This document shows positions 23,813 to 30,383 of a stretch of DNA of 30,383 bases, one piece after another; the stretch's first letter is position 1; every line of letters begins with the position of its first letter. The stretch covers positions 31,849 to 62,231 of the forward strand of contig DDPL01000076.1 in NCBI GenBank assembly GCA_002342175.1, in the 5' to 3' direction. The stretch is from Legionellales bacterium UBA2469. Lineage in GTDB: Bacteria > Pseudomonadota > Gammaproteobacteria > Legionellales > Legionellaceae. The notes under the pieces were generated by a model, which saw only the letters and a list, made by a program, of their open reading frames with translations, did not search any database and had not been told where the DNA came from. Position numbers and translations under genes: made by a program.

Positions 23813-25030
23813 TTAAACGAGATAACGTAAAGCAAATGTAAATACACCTAAGGCACCTCCCCATTTTAGAAGTGGTTGCGTATCGATATTATTTAAATGT
23901 TGATGAATCCAAGTCATGATGATCCCGACGATTAAACCATCAAGAATTGATTTACGCACACAGATGATGGATATAATCAACAAAGTACTCCAAATTTCAT
24001 AATTATTTTTTTTGCGTAAATGATAAATGCCACCAAGTAAGGACAAACCAATAAAAGCCAATATCCCTTTGAAGAGCTCCCCGGGTATTAGGTGCCCCAA
24101 TGGAAAACAAAATAGAAATAAGGCAAAACAGGATGCGACCACTACTGTGCTTTGGTAATTTTTGGCGCCCAATTGGATGCCCACTGAACCCTCAATGTAG
24201 ACGGTATTCGGTCCACAGAGAAAAAAGCCTGATAAGAGATTATTTAAGCCAACTGTGAAATAGGTTTGAGGCAAGCGGGGCGGTACATCATGATGGAGGG
24301 ATTGTTGTAACTGATGTAAACAAAAGTAACCCGCCGCAGAATCGAAAATTGCAAATAAGCTCAGTTCAACGGTATTTTTGAAAATTTCCAGATAATGGAT
24401 AGGGGATGATAGCTGCGGCAGTATCATTAATCCATTCGGGCGGGCAAATAAACCAGCCAAGTGGGTGTGGTGCGTGATAAGAGATATAAAAATACAAATG
24501 AAAACAGTGATAAATATTCCCCATCGATTTTGACGAATTCTAAAAAATAGTAAACTCAAAATACTGAGAACAAATAAAAATGTGGAAATATTCCAGTTGT
24601 TTGAAATGGTTGTAAATTGTTGTTCTAGCGCAATGCGAATAAATAAAAGACCAATGCCAATATTAATGGCTTCTTGTAAATGAGGAGGGATGATTTCCTT
24701 GGTTTTTTTGATGGTTGGAATATGACTGATTAAAATAAGAATTGCACCAACACACATAATCGCAATGAATAGATTGGTATTTTGTGAGGGGTGTGTTACT
24801 AAATGACTGGCAAATAAACCAATGCTAATGCCTGGTGCTATCACGTAGGGCTGTTTAATAAAAATAGCACTGAATATACAGCCCATACTACAAAGCAAGC
24901 AAACCGTACTAAACCAATGGTGTTCAGAAAGGCCTATGGGTTGCATGATGTGCGAATAAAGAAAGGTAATTGTCCATACGGAGAAAAAGACACTTACGCC
25001 TGCTGTTATATGATTTTTGAATGCTTGCAT
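23813..25030 (-). CDS. AzgA/NCS2-like nucleobase permease
   Basis: A 405-residue integral membrane protein with about a dozen hydrophobic segments and no signal peptide. Family signals are weak but consistent with the AzgA branch of the nucleobase transporters: YVIAPGISIGLFASHLV near residues 62-78, IPPHLQEAINIGIGLLF near 118-134, a degenerate FDSAAGY where FDTAGT is usual, and CGPNTVYIEGSVGIQLGAKN where the family has a TTYIES-type motif. AzgA proteins import adenine, guanine or hypoxanthine with protons. The altered FDTAGT motif means the substrate may differ. It is shorter than typical AzgA proteins (about 430-450). It sits 16 bp after the RMD1/YagE gene in a same-strand run. Confidence 0.7.
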   Translation of the reverse strand: MQAFKNHITAGVSVFFSVWTITFLYSHIMQPIGLSEHHWFSTVCLLCSMGCIFSAIFIKQPYVIAPGISIGLFASHLVTHPSQNTNLFIAIMCVGAILILISHIPTIKKTKEIIPPHLQEAINIGIGLLFIRIALEQQFTTISNNWNISTFLFVLSILSLLFFRIRQNRWGIFITVFICIFISLITHHTHLAGLFARPNGLMILPQLSSPIHYLEIFKNTVELSLFAIFDSAAGYFCLHQLQQSLHHDVPPRLPQTYFTVGLNNLLSGFFLCGPNTVYIEGSVGIQLGAKNYQSTVVVASCFALFLFCFPLGHLIPGELFKGILAFIGLSLLGGIYHLRKKNNYEIWSTLLIISIICVRKSILDGLIVGIIMTWIHQHLNNIDTQPLLKWGGALGVFTFALRYLV

Positions 25031-25046
25031 TTGATTCTACATCAAG

Positions 25047-25859
25047 TTAAAAATGGAAATTAAGAACCCCGAAAATAATTTCTATGGCAATTAGCGCAAT
25101 AATAATTAATTCAAGGCTTGTGGAATGGCGATTTTCAAGATAACTGTTAAACATGTCAAAGATTTCATTTAAGGTATCTAAACGATGATTGATGGCATTA
25201 ACCCGTCGTTGGATGTGTAAATAACGTTCAAGCAATGTATAGTATTCTTCAAGACTGGGATGACGCCAAAAAAATTTGGGATGATAAAGAAAATTACTAA
25301 TGAGATTCATTTCACTTTTAGCAACAAGAATTTCGCCAATAATTTGTCTCATGCTGTTTCTGCTCAAAAACAGCTCCCCCTTATGCGATAGATTATTGAT
25401 AAAAGGGGTATACTTTTCGATGAGATTTTCTTGAAGGGTTTCAAAATACTGTAATTTCACAGATTGTGCGAAACCGTAGGATAAACTGAGTCGTACATCC
25501 TCATCATCAATATCTTTATCAATGGTTAAACAATCAACGTCATAATAGCCATGAGGGGCAATTTTAGTTGAGTCACCTCGATGATAACTAAACTCATCAT
25601 GAACTTGAATGGCCAATGGGTGTAATGCAAATTTAACAAATTGGTTTAAATAGGGTTGGATTCGATAACGCTGAATCCCCCAAGAAACCACGGTTCCATT
25701 CTTGAAAATATAGAGGAGAATGGATTTTTGACTGGAAAATTTAAATTTTAAGACATCTCGAGAACGAGAGATGTGAAAGTCTGGATAGGTTTGTTTTAAA
25801 AAAACATCGAGACGCGTCAAATCAATTTGATCGGCAATACAAAAACTTAAACACTCCAT
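25047..25859 (-). CDS. RMD1/YagE family protein (DUF155)
   Basis: A 270-residue protein of the DUF155 family, which includes yeast Rmd1 and Rmd8 and human RMND1, a mitochondrial inner membrane protein needed for mitochondrial translation. The bacterial function is unknown. Visible family features are LYIFKNGTVVSWG (residues ~49-61), LSYGFAQSVKLQYFE (about 125-140), YHPKFFWRHPSLEEYY near 190-205, the RRVNAINHRLDTLNE helix and a single C-terminal membrane segment (LELIIIALIAIEIIFGVL), giving a tail-anchored layout. It starts 21 bp after the HTH gene's stop and is probably co-transcribed with it and the permease. Confidence 0.9.
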   Translation of the reverse strand: MECLSFCIADQIDLTRLDVFLKQTYPDFHISRSRDVLKFKFSSQKSILLYIFKNGTVVSWGIQRYRIQPYLNQFVKFALHPLAIQVHDEFSYHRGDSTKIAPHGYYDVDCLTIDKDIDDEDVRLSLSYGFAQSVKLQYFETLQENLIEKYTPFINNLSHKGELFLSRNSMRQIIGEILVAKSEMNLISNFLYHPKFFWRHPSLEEYYTLLERYLHIQRRVNAINHRLDTLNEIFDMFNSYLENRHSTSLELIIIALIAIEIIFGVLNFHF

Positions 25860-25880
25860 TCTTTATCTCTCTTGTGGGAT

Positions 25881-26144
25881 TTATTCCAGAATAGCGTCTT
25901 TTGAGAAGGCTTTTCTGCGTTCGGTTTGACCGGATAGCCAAGCTGGGCAAACTTCTAGAATTTCTGCAATTCTATTGAGTTGTTCGACATTTGGCAAGCT
26001 ATAACCAAATAACATCGCATTGGCTAAGTGTCGAGAAACCCCAAAAACTTTTGCAACAGCCTTGGTTTTTTCTGTTAAATCATCAGGGAAGCCCAATAAA
26101 GAAAGTTCTCGATTAAAACGCTGAGAAAAGGTTTTGCTGTTCAT
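25881..26144 (-). CDS. Small XRE/Cro-type helix-turn-helix regulator
   Basis: An 87-residue protein made almost wholly of one helix-turn-helix domain. TKAVAKVFGVSRHLANAMLFGYSLPNVEQLNRIAEILEV (residues ~27-65) has the two central helices and the LPN-x-x-x-L-x-x-IA pattern of CI/Cro-like DNA-binding domains, followed by PAWLSGQ, also typical. AAGGA sits eight bases before the ATG. No sensor or peptidase domain is attached. It lies between gcvPB (57 bp upstream) and the RMD1/YagE gene (21 bp downstream), so it may regulate this run or itself; its target is not visible. A phage relic is possible, but no other phage gene is present. Confidence 0.85.
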   Translation of the reverse strand: MNSKTFSQRFNRELSLLGFPDDLTEKTKAVAKVFGVSRHLANAMLFGYSLPNVEQLNRIAEILEVCPAWLSGQTERRKAFSKDAILE

Positions 26145-26201
26145 AAAACGTTCCTTGTTTTGTTGTTACAAGCATCCAATTTCAGATTTATATTAACTTA
26201 T

Positions 26202-27671
26202 TTAAGGATGTTCATGCAACGAGCCATAAAAATTTAAATCTAAATCGCGTGCGGCCTTAACATCATCTAAGCGTTTGACTGGTTTTGTATGCGGTGCTTG
26301 ATGGAGCATCTCAGGGTTATCTATCATCTCTTTTCTGATTTTTGCCATGGCATCGATGAACGCATCCAGTTCTTCCTTGCATTCAGTTTCAGTGGGCTCA
26401 ATGAGCAAACATTCAGGAATAAGTAATGGGAAATAAGTTGTGGGGGCATGAAAACCATAATCAAGCAGTCGTTTGGCCACATCCATGGCACTAATTTGAT
26501 ACTGCGCTTTCTCGTTTTTTAACGTAATCACAAACTCATGGCTGGCTCTTCTTGTCGGAAAGGCTGCTTGATAACCGATTTTTTGTAAGGCATGAAATAA
26601 ATAATTTGCATTAAATGATGAAAATTTTGCAATATTTTGGATGCCTTGTTTTCCTAGCATTTTGATATAAAAATAAGCCCTTAATAACATGTTGATGTTG
26701 CCCATAAAACAGGACAAACGACCGATGCTTTGTGGGTGGTCTGATATTTCTGCCCAGCTGAATTGGTTATGTTTTTTTTCAACATAGCCAACAGGAAGGA
26801 AGGGTTCTAATTTAGAATTGACGGCCACAGGGCCTGCTCCAGGACCGCCACCACCATGAGGTGTTGCAAATGTTTTGTGTAGATTTAAATGCATCACGTC
26901 AAAGCCCATATCTCCCGGGCGAACCAATCCTGCGATGGCATTGAGATTTGCACCATCATAATAGAGAAGCCCACCAGCATCATGGACACATTTGGCTATT
27001 TCAAGAATTTGTTGGCTAAATAATCCTAATGTGGAGGGATTGGTAAGCATGACACCCGCAGTTTTAGGACCTAAATGTTGTTTGAGAGCGTCTAGATCTA
27101 AGTCACCATCTTTACCGGTAGGAATTTCAATAATCTCATAACCGCACATTGCTGCACTTGCAGGGTTGGTGCCATGAGCCGCATCAGGGATTAAAAATTG
27201 TGTGCGTTCATGGTCATTGCGAGCGGCGTGATAAGCCTTAATCATCGCAACACCTGCAAACTCTCCTTGGGAGCCTGCCATTGGAGTTAAAGAAATTTTT
27301 GTCATTCCGGTAATATCGCATAAATGTATTTGTAATTGATATAAAATTTCCATTAAACCTTGGCTGAGATGCGCTGGAGTTAATGGATGATGCTTTAAAA
27401 AATTAGGATGAAATGATGCTTTTTGTACCCCTCGTGGATTGTACTTCATGGTACAAGAACCAAGAGGATAAAATTGAGTATCAATGGAATAGTTTTTTTG
27501 TGAAAGTTGTGTGAAATGTCTTACCACTTGAAGTTCCGAGCACTCTGGCCAACGGGGAGAGTGAGCCCTTCGAAATTGCTCTGGAATATCTAGTGAATAT
27601 TCATTTTCGGGAACATTCGGCATGAGGCCTTTTGCACAACGACCTGCTTTGGATTTTTCAAAAATCAACAT
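26202..27671 (-). CDS. gcvPB: Glycine dehydrogenase (decarboxylating) subunit 2, P-protein beta
   Basis: This is the PLP-binding half of the split P-protein, which decarboxylates glycine and passes the aminomethyl group to lipoyl-GcvH. The 489 residues include the N-terminal LGSCTMKYNPR (70-80), HGTNPASA (167-174), YYDGANLNAI (237-246) and the PLP lysine Lys266 in LHKTFATPHGGGGPGAGP. AGGAG inside the last codons of gcvPA sits six bases before the ATG, and one base separates the two genes, so translation is coupled. The split gcvPA/gcvPB form contrasts with the single long gcvP of enterobacteria. Confidence 0.97.
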   Translation of the reverse strand: MLIFEKSKAGRCAKGLMPNVPENEYSLDIPEQFRRAHSPRWPECSELQVVRHFTQLSQKNYSIDTQFYPLGSCTMKYNPRGVQKASFHPNFLKHHPLTPAHLSQGLMEILYQLQIHLCDITGMTKISLTPMAGSQGEFAGVAMIKAYHAARNDHERTQFLIPDAAHGTNPASAAMCGYEIIEIPTGKDGDLDLDALKQHLGPKTAGVMLTNPSTLGLFSQQILEIAKCVHDAGGLLYYDGANLNAIAGLVRPGDMGFDVMHLNLHKTFATPHGGGGPGAGPVAVNSKLEPFLPVGYVEKKHNQFSWAEISDHPQSIGRLSCFMGNINMLLRAYFYIKMLGKQGIQNIAKFSSFNANYLFHALQKIGYQAAFPTRRASHEFVITLKNEKAQYQISAMDVAKRLLDYGFHAPTTYFPLLIPECLLIEPTETECKEELDAFIDAMAKIRKEMIDNPEMLHQAPHTKPVKRLDDVKAARDLDLNFYGSLHEHP

Positions 27672-27672
27672 A

Positions 27673-29070
27673 TTAGGCTCCTAAAGTACAAGCATGGGAT
27701 TGTTTTTGCCGACTATTGATGGCTTGTTGCGTCAACTGAATATAATTTTGGATATCTTCGGCGGTTCTTTTTTCAGTGACGCATATTAACAAACAGTTTT
27801 TCAATTCTGGAAAATATGGCTCTAAAGCGAGTCCTGCGAGCATGTTGTTTTTTTCAAAATAAGCCAAAAGTTCTTGTGTCGGAACGGGAAATTCAATCAC
27901 TGCCTCATGAAAACAAGGTGTATTGAATCGTTGTTTAACCCCAGGGATTTGGCATAATTGTTGTATTAAACTATGGGTATTTTGGAAGCAATTTTTCGCC
28001 ATGGCTTCCAATCCTTTGGGTCCCATAAGACTCATAAATATGGTGGCAGCAGTGACATTTAAACCTTGATTGGTGCAAATATTAGAAGTTGCTTTGCCTC
28101 GACGAATATGTTGTTCACGTGCTTGAAGTGTTAGTGCAAAACCAGGGCGCCCTTCTAAATCCACAGTACGACCGACAATTCGACCGGGCATTTGTCGCAC
28201 ATGAATTTTTTTGCAAGCCAATAGACCTAACATAGGACCACCACTCGCCATAGGAATACCAAGCGGCTGTCCTTCGCCACACGCAATATCAACCCCTGAT
28301 GCGCCCCATAATCCTGGAGGTGTTAAAACCCCTAAGGAAATAGGATTTGTACAAGCGATTGATATTAATTCATGAGATTTTGCCCAGTCGGTCAAAGCAT
28401 GAACATCTTCAAGGGCACCAAAAAAATTGGGTTGGACCATGCAAAGAGCAAATGCATGTTCAGAGTTCAATTTTTGTAAAGCCTCAATTGATGAGACACC
28501 ATGGTTTTTATCATAGGGGAGTTCAATCAGTTCAATGTCTTGATGTTTTAAAATGCTTTCTAAAACATGACGATAATGGGGGTGTAGCGCGTGTGGAACC
28601 AAGACTTGATTGCTGTTTCGTTTTTTTTGGATGCGTTTTGCCATTAAAATGGCTTCAGCAAGCGCAGACGCGCCGTCATAAAGAGAGGCATTAGCAACAT
28701 CTAAATGAAATAACTCTGATATCATGGTTTGAAATTCATAAAGAATCTGCAAAGTACCTTGACTTACCTCAGCTTGATAAGGGGTATAAGATGTTAAAAA
28801 TTCACCTCGTGTGGCAATGTCCCAAATAGCGGCTGGAATGTGATGATCATAACATCCTGCCCCCATAAAACAGGACATGAGGGAATTTTTTTGTGCCATT
28901 TTTTCCGCATGCGCCAACAGCGCTTGTTCGTTTAATCCTTCTTCTAAAGATGATAATCCCGCTTTCGGAATATTGGATGGAATTTCATCAAAGATAGAAA
29001 AAATATCTTTGATATTCATCGAGTCCAACATCTCTTTAATGTCTTCTGTTGTATGCGGAATAAAGGGCAT
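27673..29070 (-). CDS. gcvPA: Glycine dehydrogenase (decarboxylating) subunit 1, P-protein alpha
   Basis: This subunit is the PLP-free partner that completes the P-protein heterotetramer. I place the start at the ATG at 29070, so the protein begins MPFIPHTTEDIKEML like the family (465 residues); a TTG seven codons earlier lies within the end of gcvH and is unlikely. Family phrases are MGAGCYDHHIPAAI, EFLTSYTPYQAEVSQGTLQILYEFQT, YDGASALAEA, GEGQPLGIPMASGGPMLG and GRTVDLEGRPGFALTLQAREQHIRR. Four bases separate it from gcvH and one base from gcvPB. It shows no defects. Confidence 0.97.
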   Translation of the reverse strand: MPFIPHTTEDIKEMLDSMNIKDIFSIFDEIPSNIPKAGLSSLEEGLNEQALLAHAEKMAQKNSLMSCFMGAGCYDHHIPAAIWDIATRGEFLTSYTPYQAEVSQGTLQILYEFQTMISELFHLDVANASLYDGASALAEAILMAKRIQKKRNSNQVLVPHALHPHYRHVLESILKHQDIELIELPYDKNHGVSSIEALQKLNSEHAFALCMVQPNFFGALEDVHALTDWAKSHELISIACTNPISLGVLTPPGLWGASGVDIACGEGQPLGIPMASGGPMLGLLACKKIHVRQMPGRIVGRTVDLEGRPGFALTLQAREQHIRRGKATSNICTNQGLNVTAATIFMSLMGPKGLEAMAKNCFQNTHSLIQQLCQIPGVKQRFNTPCFHEAVIEFPVPTQELLAYFEKNNMLAGLALEPYFPELKNCLLICVTEKRTAEDIQNYIQLTQQAINSRQKQSHACTLGA

Positions 29071-29074
29071 GGTT

Positions 29075-29458
29075 TTATACTTCCTCAGCAATAAGTTCTA
29101 GATAATGAGCTTCATCTAATAATTTTTGTTGCTCTTCAGGATGGCTCAGAGCAATTTTACAAATCCATCCTTTTCCATAGGGATCTTGGTTGATAATAGA
29201 GGGGTCATCCTGAACTGCGGGATTGATTTCAGTAATAATGCCGCTGATAGGAGCATAATAATCGGAGGCGGCTTTCACTGATTCGAGAACGCCAATTTCT
29301 TGTCCAGCTTTTACTTCGGCATGCAGCTCAGGCAGTTCGATAAAAACAATATCACCCAATAGGCTCTGCGCATGATCTGTAATCCCAACCAAATGAGTTT
29401 CTTTATCAAACCATTCATGGGTTCTGGCATATAAAAAATGTGTAGAGGTTTTTTTCAT
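29075..29458 (-). CDS. gcvH: Glycine cleavage system H protein
   Basis: GcvH carries the aminomethyl group on a lipoyl arm between the P, T and L proteins. The 127-residue product has the lipoylation lysine Lys62 in GVLESVKAASDYYAPISG, plus THEWF near the start and DDPSIINQDPYGKGWICKI downstream, all family hallmarks. It lies 12 bp after gcvT and 4 bp before gcvPA in the gcv operon. The L protein (lpd) is not in the window and is usually encoded elsewhere. Confidence 0.97.
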   Translation of the reverse strand: MKKTSTHFLYARTHEWFDKETHLVGITDHAQSLLGDIVFIELPELHAEVKAGQEIGVLESVKAASDYYAPISGIITEINPAVQDDPSIINQDPYGKGWICKIALSHPEEQQKLLDEAHYLELIAEEV

Positions 29459-29470
29459 AATGATAACTCT

Positions 29471-30383
29471 TTAAGTTGAGGTTTTTGTGGAAGGGGGTGT
29501 ATAAAAACGATTACTCGTTTGTATAATCGGATGTATTTTATCTCGAATGGATACGGTTAGCGGGTGATTTATTGCTGGGGTATCTATTCGGGCAAATCCA
29601 ATTGATTTTTTTAAAAGGGGTGAAAAAATACCACTGGTGATTTCGCCAACCACTTTGTTATCTAAAAATAAATGTTGCCCATGTCTTAAAATGGCTTTCG
29701 CTTCAAGCATTATACCAATGAGTTTTTTGGTGCTGCCTTGTTCTTTTTCTCGAAGTAAGCTAGGTTTTCCTATAAATTCACGATCGTGGGCTTTCCAAGA
29801 GATGGTCCAATCCAATGCGGATTGAAAAGGAGTGATGTGCTCATCCATATCTTGTCCATTAAGCATTAAGCCCGCTTCTAAACGAAGACTATCTCTTGCA
29901 GCAAGTCCACAAGGTTGAATGCCAATCTGAATTAATTTTTGCCATAAAGTAATCGCCTCGTGAGAAGGCAACATGATTTCCAGGCCATCTTCGCCTGTGT
30001 AGCCTGTGCGACCAAAAAAATATTGTTGATCTTCAACACTATTGAAACGCTTTAGTGTACTTAAAATATCCATTTGATTTGGCGTAAGTAAAGGAAATAT
30101 GCGTTCAATGGCTTTCGGACCTTGAATCGCAATCAGGCAAAGTTCATGGCGAACTTGTAGGCCAATTGCAAAATCTTGGGCATGTTGATTTAGCCATGCC
30201 AGAACTTGTGATTTCGTCGCAGCGTTAAAAACCAGGCGATAATTATCAGGTCCGCGATAATAGATGAGTACATCATCAATCACGCCCCCTTGTTCATTAC
30301 ACATGCAACTATAACATGCACCCCCAATATGTTTAATTTCATCAATATCACGCGTCATGATGCGTCTTAAAAAAGGTCGGCAT
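29471..30383 (-). CDS. gcvT: Aminomethyltransferase (glycine cleavage T protein), 5' end outside window
   Basis: GcvT transfers the methylene group to tetrahydrofolate and releases ammonia. The frame stays open through the right edge of the window. The codons before the ATG at 30358 read CRPFLRRI, which aligns with FLRYLL in E. coli GcvT. That ATG is therefore internal, and roughly 65-70 N-terminal residues lie outside. Inside are GGACYSCMCNEQGGVIDDV, TGYTGEDGLEIMLP, PCGLAARDSLRLEAGLMLNGQD and EITSGIFSPLLKKSIGFARI, all family phrases. It is the first visible gene of the gcvT-gcvH-gcvPA-gcvPB operon; any glycine riboswitch or operon promoter would be off the edge. Confidence 0.96.
   Translation of the reverse strand, partial: CRPFLRRIMTRDIDEIKHIGGACYSCMCNEQGGVIDDVLIYYRGPDNYRLVFNAATKSQVLAWLNQHAQDFAIGLQVRHELCLIAIQGPKAIERIFPLLTPNQMDILSTLKRFNSVEDQQYFFGRTGYTGEDGLEIMLPSHEAITLWQKLIQIGIQPCGLAARDSLRLEAGLMLNGQDMDEHITPFQSALDWTISWKAHDREFIGKPSLLREKEQGSTKKLIGIMLEAKAILRHGQHLFLDNKVVGEITSGIFSPLLKKSIGFARIDTPAINHPLTVSIRDKIHPIIQTSNRFYTPPSTKTST

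Noticed and set aside
25881..26144. Prophage remnant signalled by the CI/Cro-like regulator
   Set aside because: No integrase, structural gene, attachment repeat or tRNA is near; the gene sits in a same-strand run of chromosomal genes.
26145..26201. Possible riboswitch or attenuator between gcvPB and the HTH gene
   Set aside because: The 57-bp gap has no stable stem or known motif, only AT-rich sequence with an AAGGA ribosome-binding site for the HTH gene.
28347..28694. Plus-strand open frame of 115 codons opposite gcvPA
   Set aside because: It is antisense to a well-conserved gene and its product is rich in residues expected from the reverse of that coding frame, with no recognisable features.
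30356..30358. ATG at 30358 as the gcvT start
   Set aside because: The frame continues to the window edge and the upstream codons (PFLRRI) align with the family, so this methionine is internal.
1..30383. CRISPR arrays, insertion sequences, tRNA and rRNA genes
   Set aside because: I looked for regularly spaced repeats, terminal inverted repeats with transposase genes, and tRNA-like cloverleaf ends in the gaps, and found none.

Overview
This window is about 30.4 kb of AT-rich gammaproteobacterial chromosome, dense with genes. The best lineage call is a Legionella or close Legionellales relative. That call rests on a Legionella-type major outer membrane protein (mature N-terminus TMGPVCSAVNVTVPCE, 12.0-13.0 kb), an LbtU-like outer membrane protein next to it, and two very large orphan proteins at the left end of the kind common in Legionella genomes. 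The housekeeping genes (sodB, grxD, rnr, rlmB, rnt, dcd, ihfB, rpiA, polA, lpxD, gcv) are also gammaproteobacterial. I see no insertion sequence, integrase, CRISPR array, tRNA or rRNA.

Layout. (1) 1-5.2 kb, plus strand: the 3' part of a large orphan protein that runs off the left edge, then an 872-residue multi-pass membrane orphan that carries an internal duplication. (2) 5.2-9.3 kb: a DUF4254 gene on the minus strand, a small exported cysteine-containing protein, and the overlapping RNA-processing pair rnr-rlmB. (3) 9.3-11.6 kb: a redox cluster of sodB (minus), grxD and a 2-Cys peroxiredoxin (plus), closed by convergent rnt. (4) 11.6-15.6 kb: a 434-bp control region with back-to-back promoters for rnt and the MOMP gene, a textbook terminator after the MOMP gene, the LbtU-like gene, dcd, and convergent ihfB. 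(5) 15.7-19.1 kb: an overlapping minus-strand pair (cystathionine beta-synthase-like enzyme and DOT1-like methyltransferase), then divergent nagX-like and rpiA. (6) 19.1-30.4 kb: an unbroken minus-strand run of gcvT (partial)-gcvH-gcvPA-gcvPB-HTH regulator-RMD1/YagE protein-AzgA-like permease-GNAT-lpxD-polA with gaps of at most about 65 bp.

Working together: gcvT, gcvH, gcvPA and gcvPB make most of the glycine cleavage system, with the split P-protein typical of Legionella, Coxiella and many other bacteria. SodB, the monothiol glutaredoxin and the peroxiredoxin handle superoxide, Fe-S/glutathione chemistry and peroxide. RNase R and RlmB act on structured RNA and 23S rRNA. Several starts were moved inward from the longest open frame on ribosome-binding-site and family grounds: the exported protein, sodB, grxD, the peroxiredoxin, MOMP, lbtU, rpiA, lpxD and gcvPA.

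The least explained parts are the two left-end orphans. The 872-residue protein has two diverged copies of an ~80-residue module between its membrane segments. The partial upstream protein has a Cys-Cys motif domain followed by a long helical region. Either could be a secreted effector or a lineage-specific envelope protein; the sequence alone does not decide.
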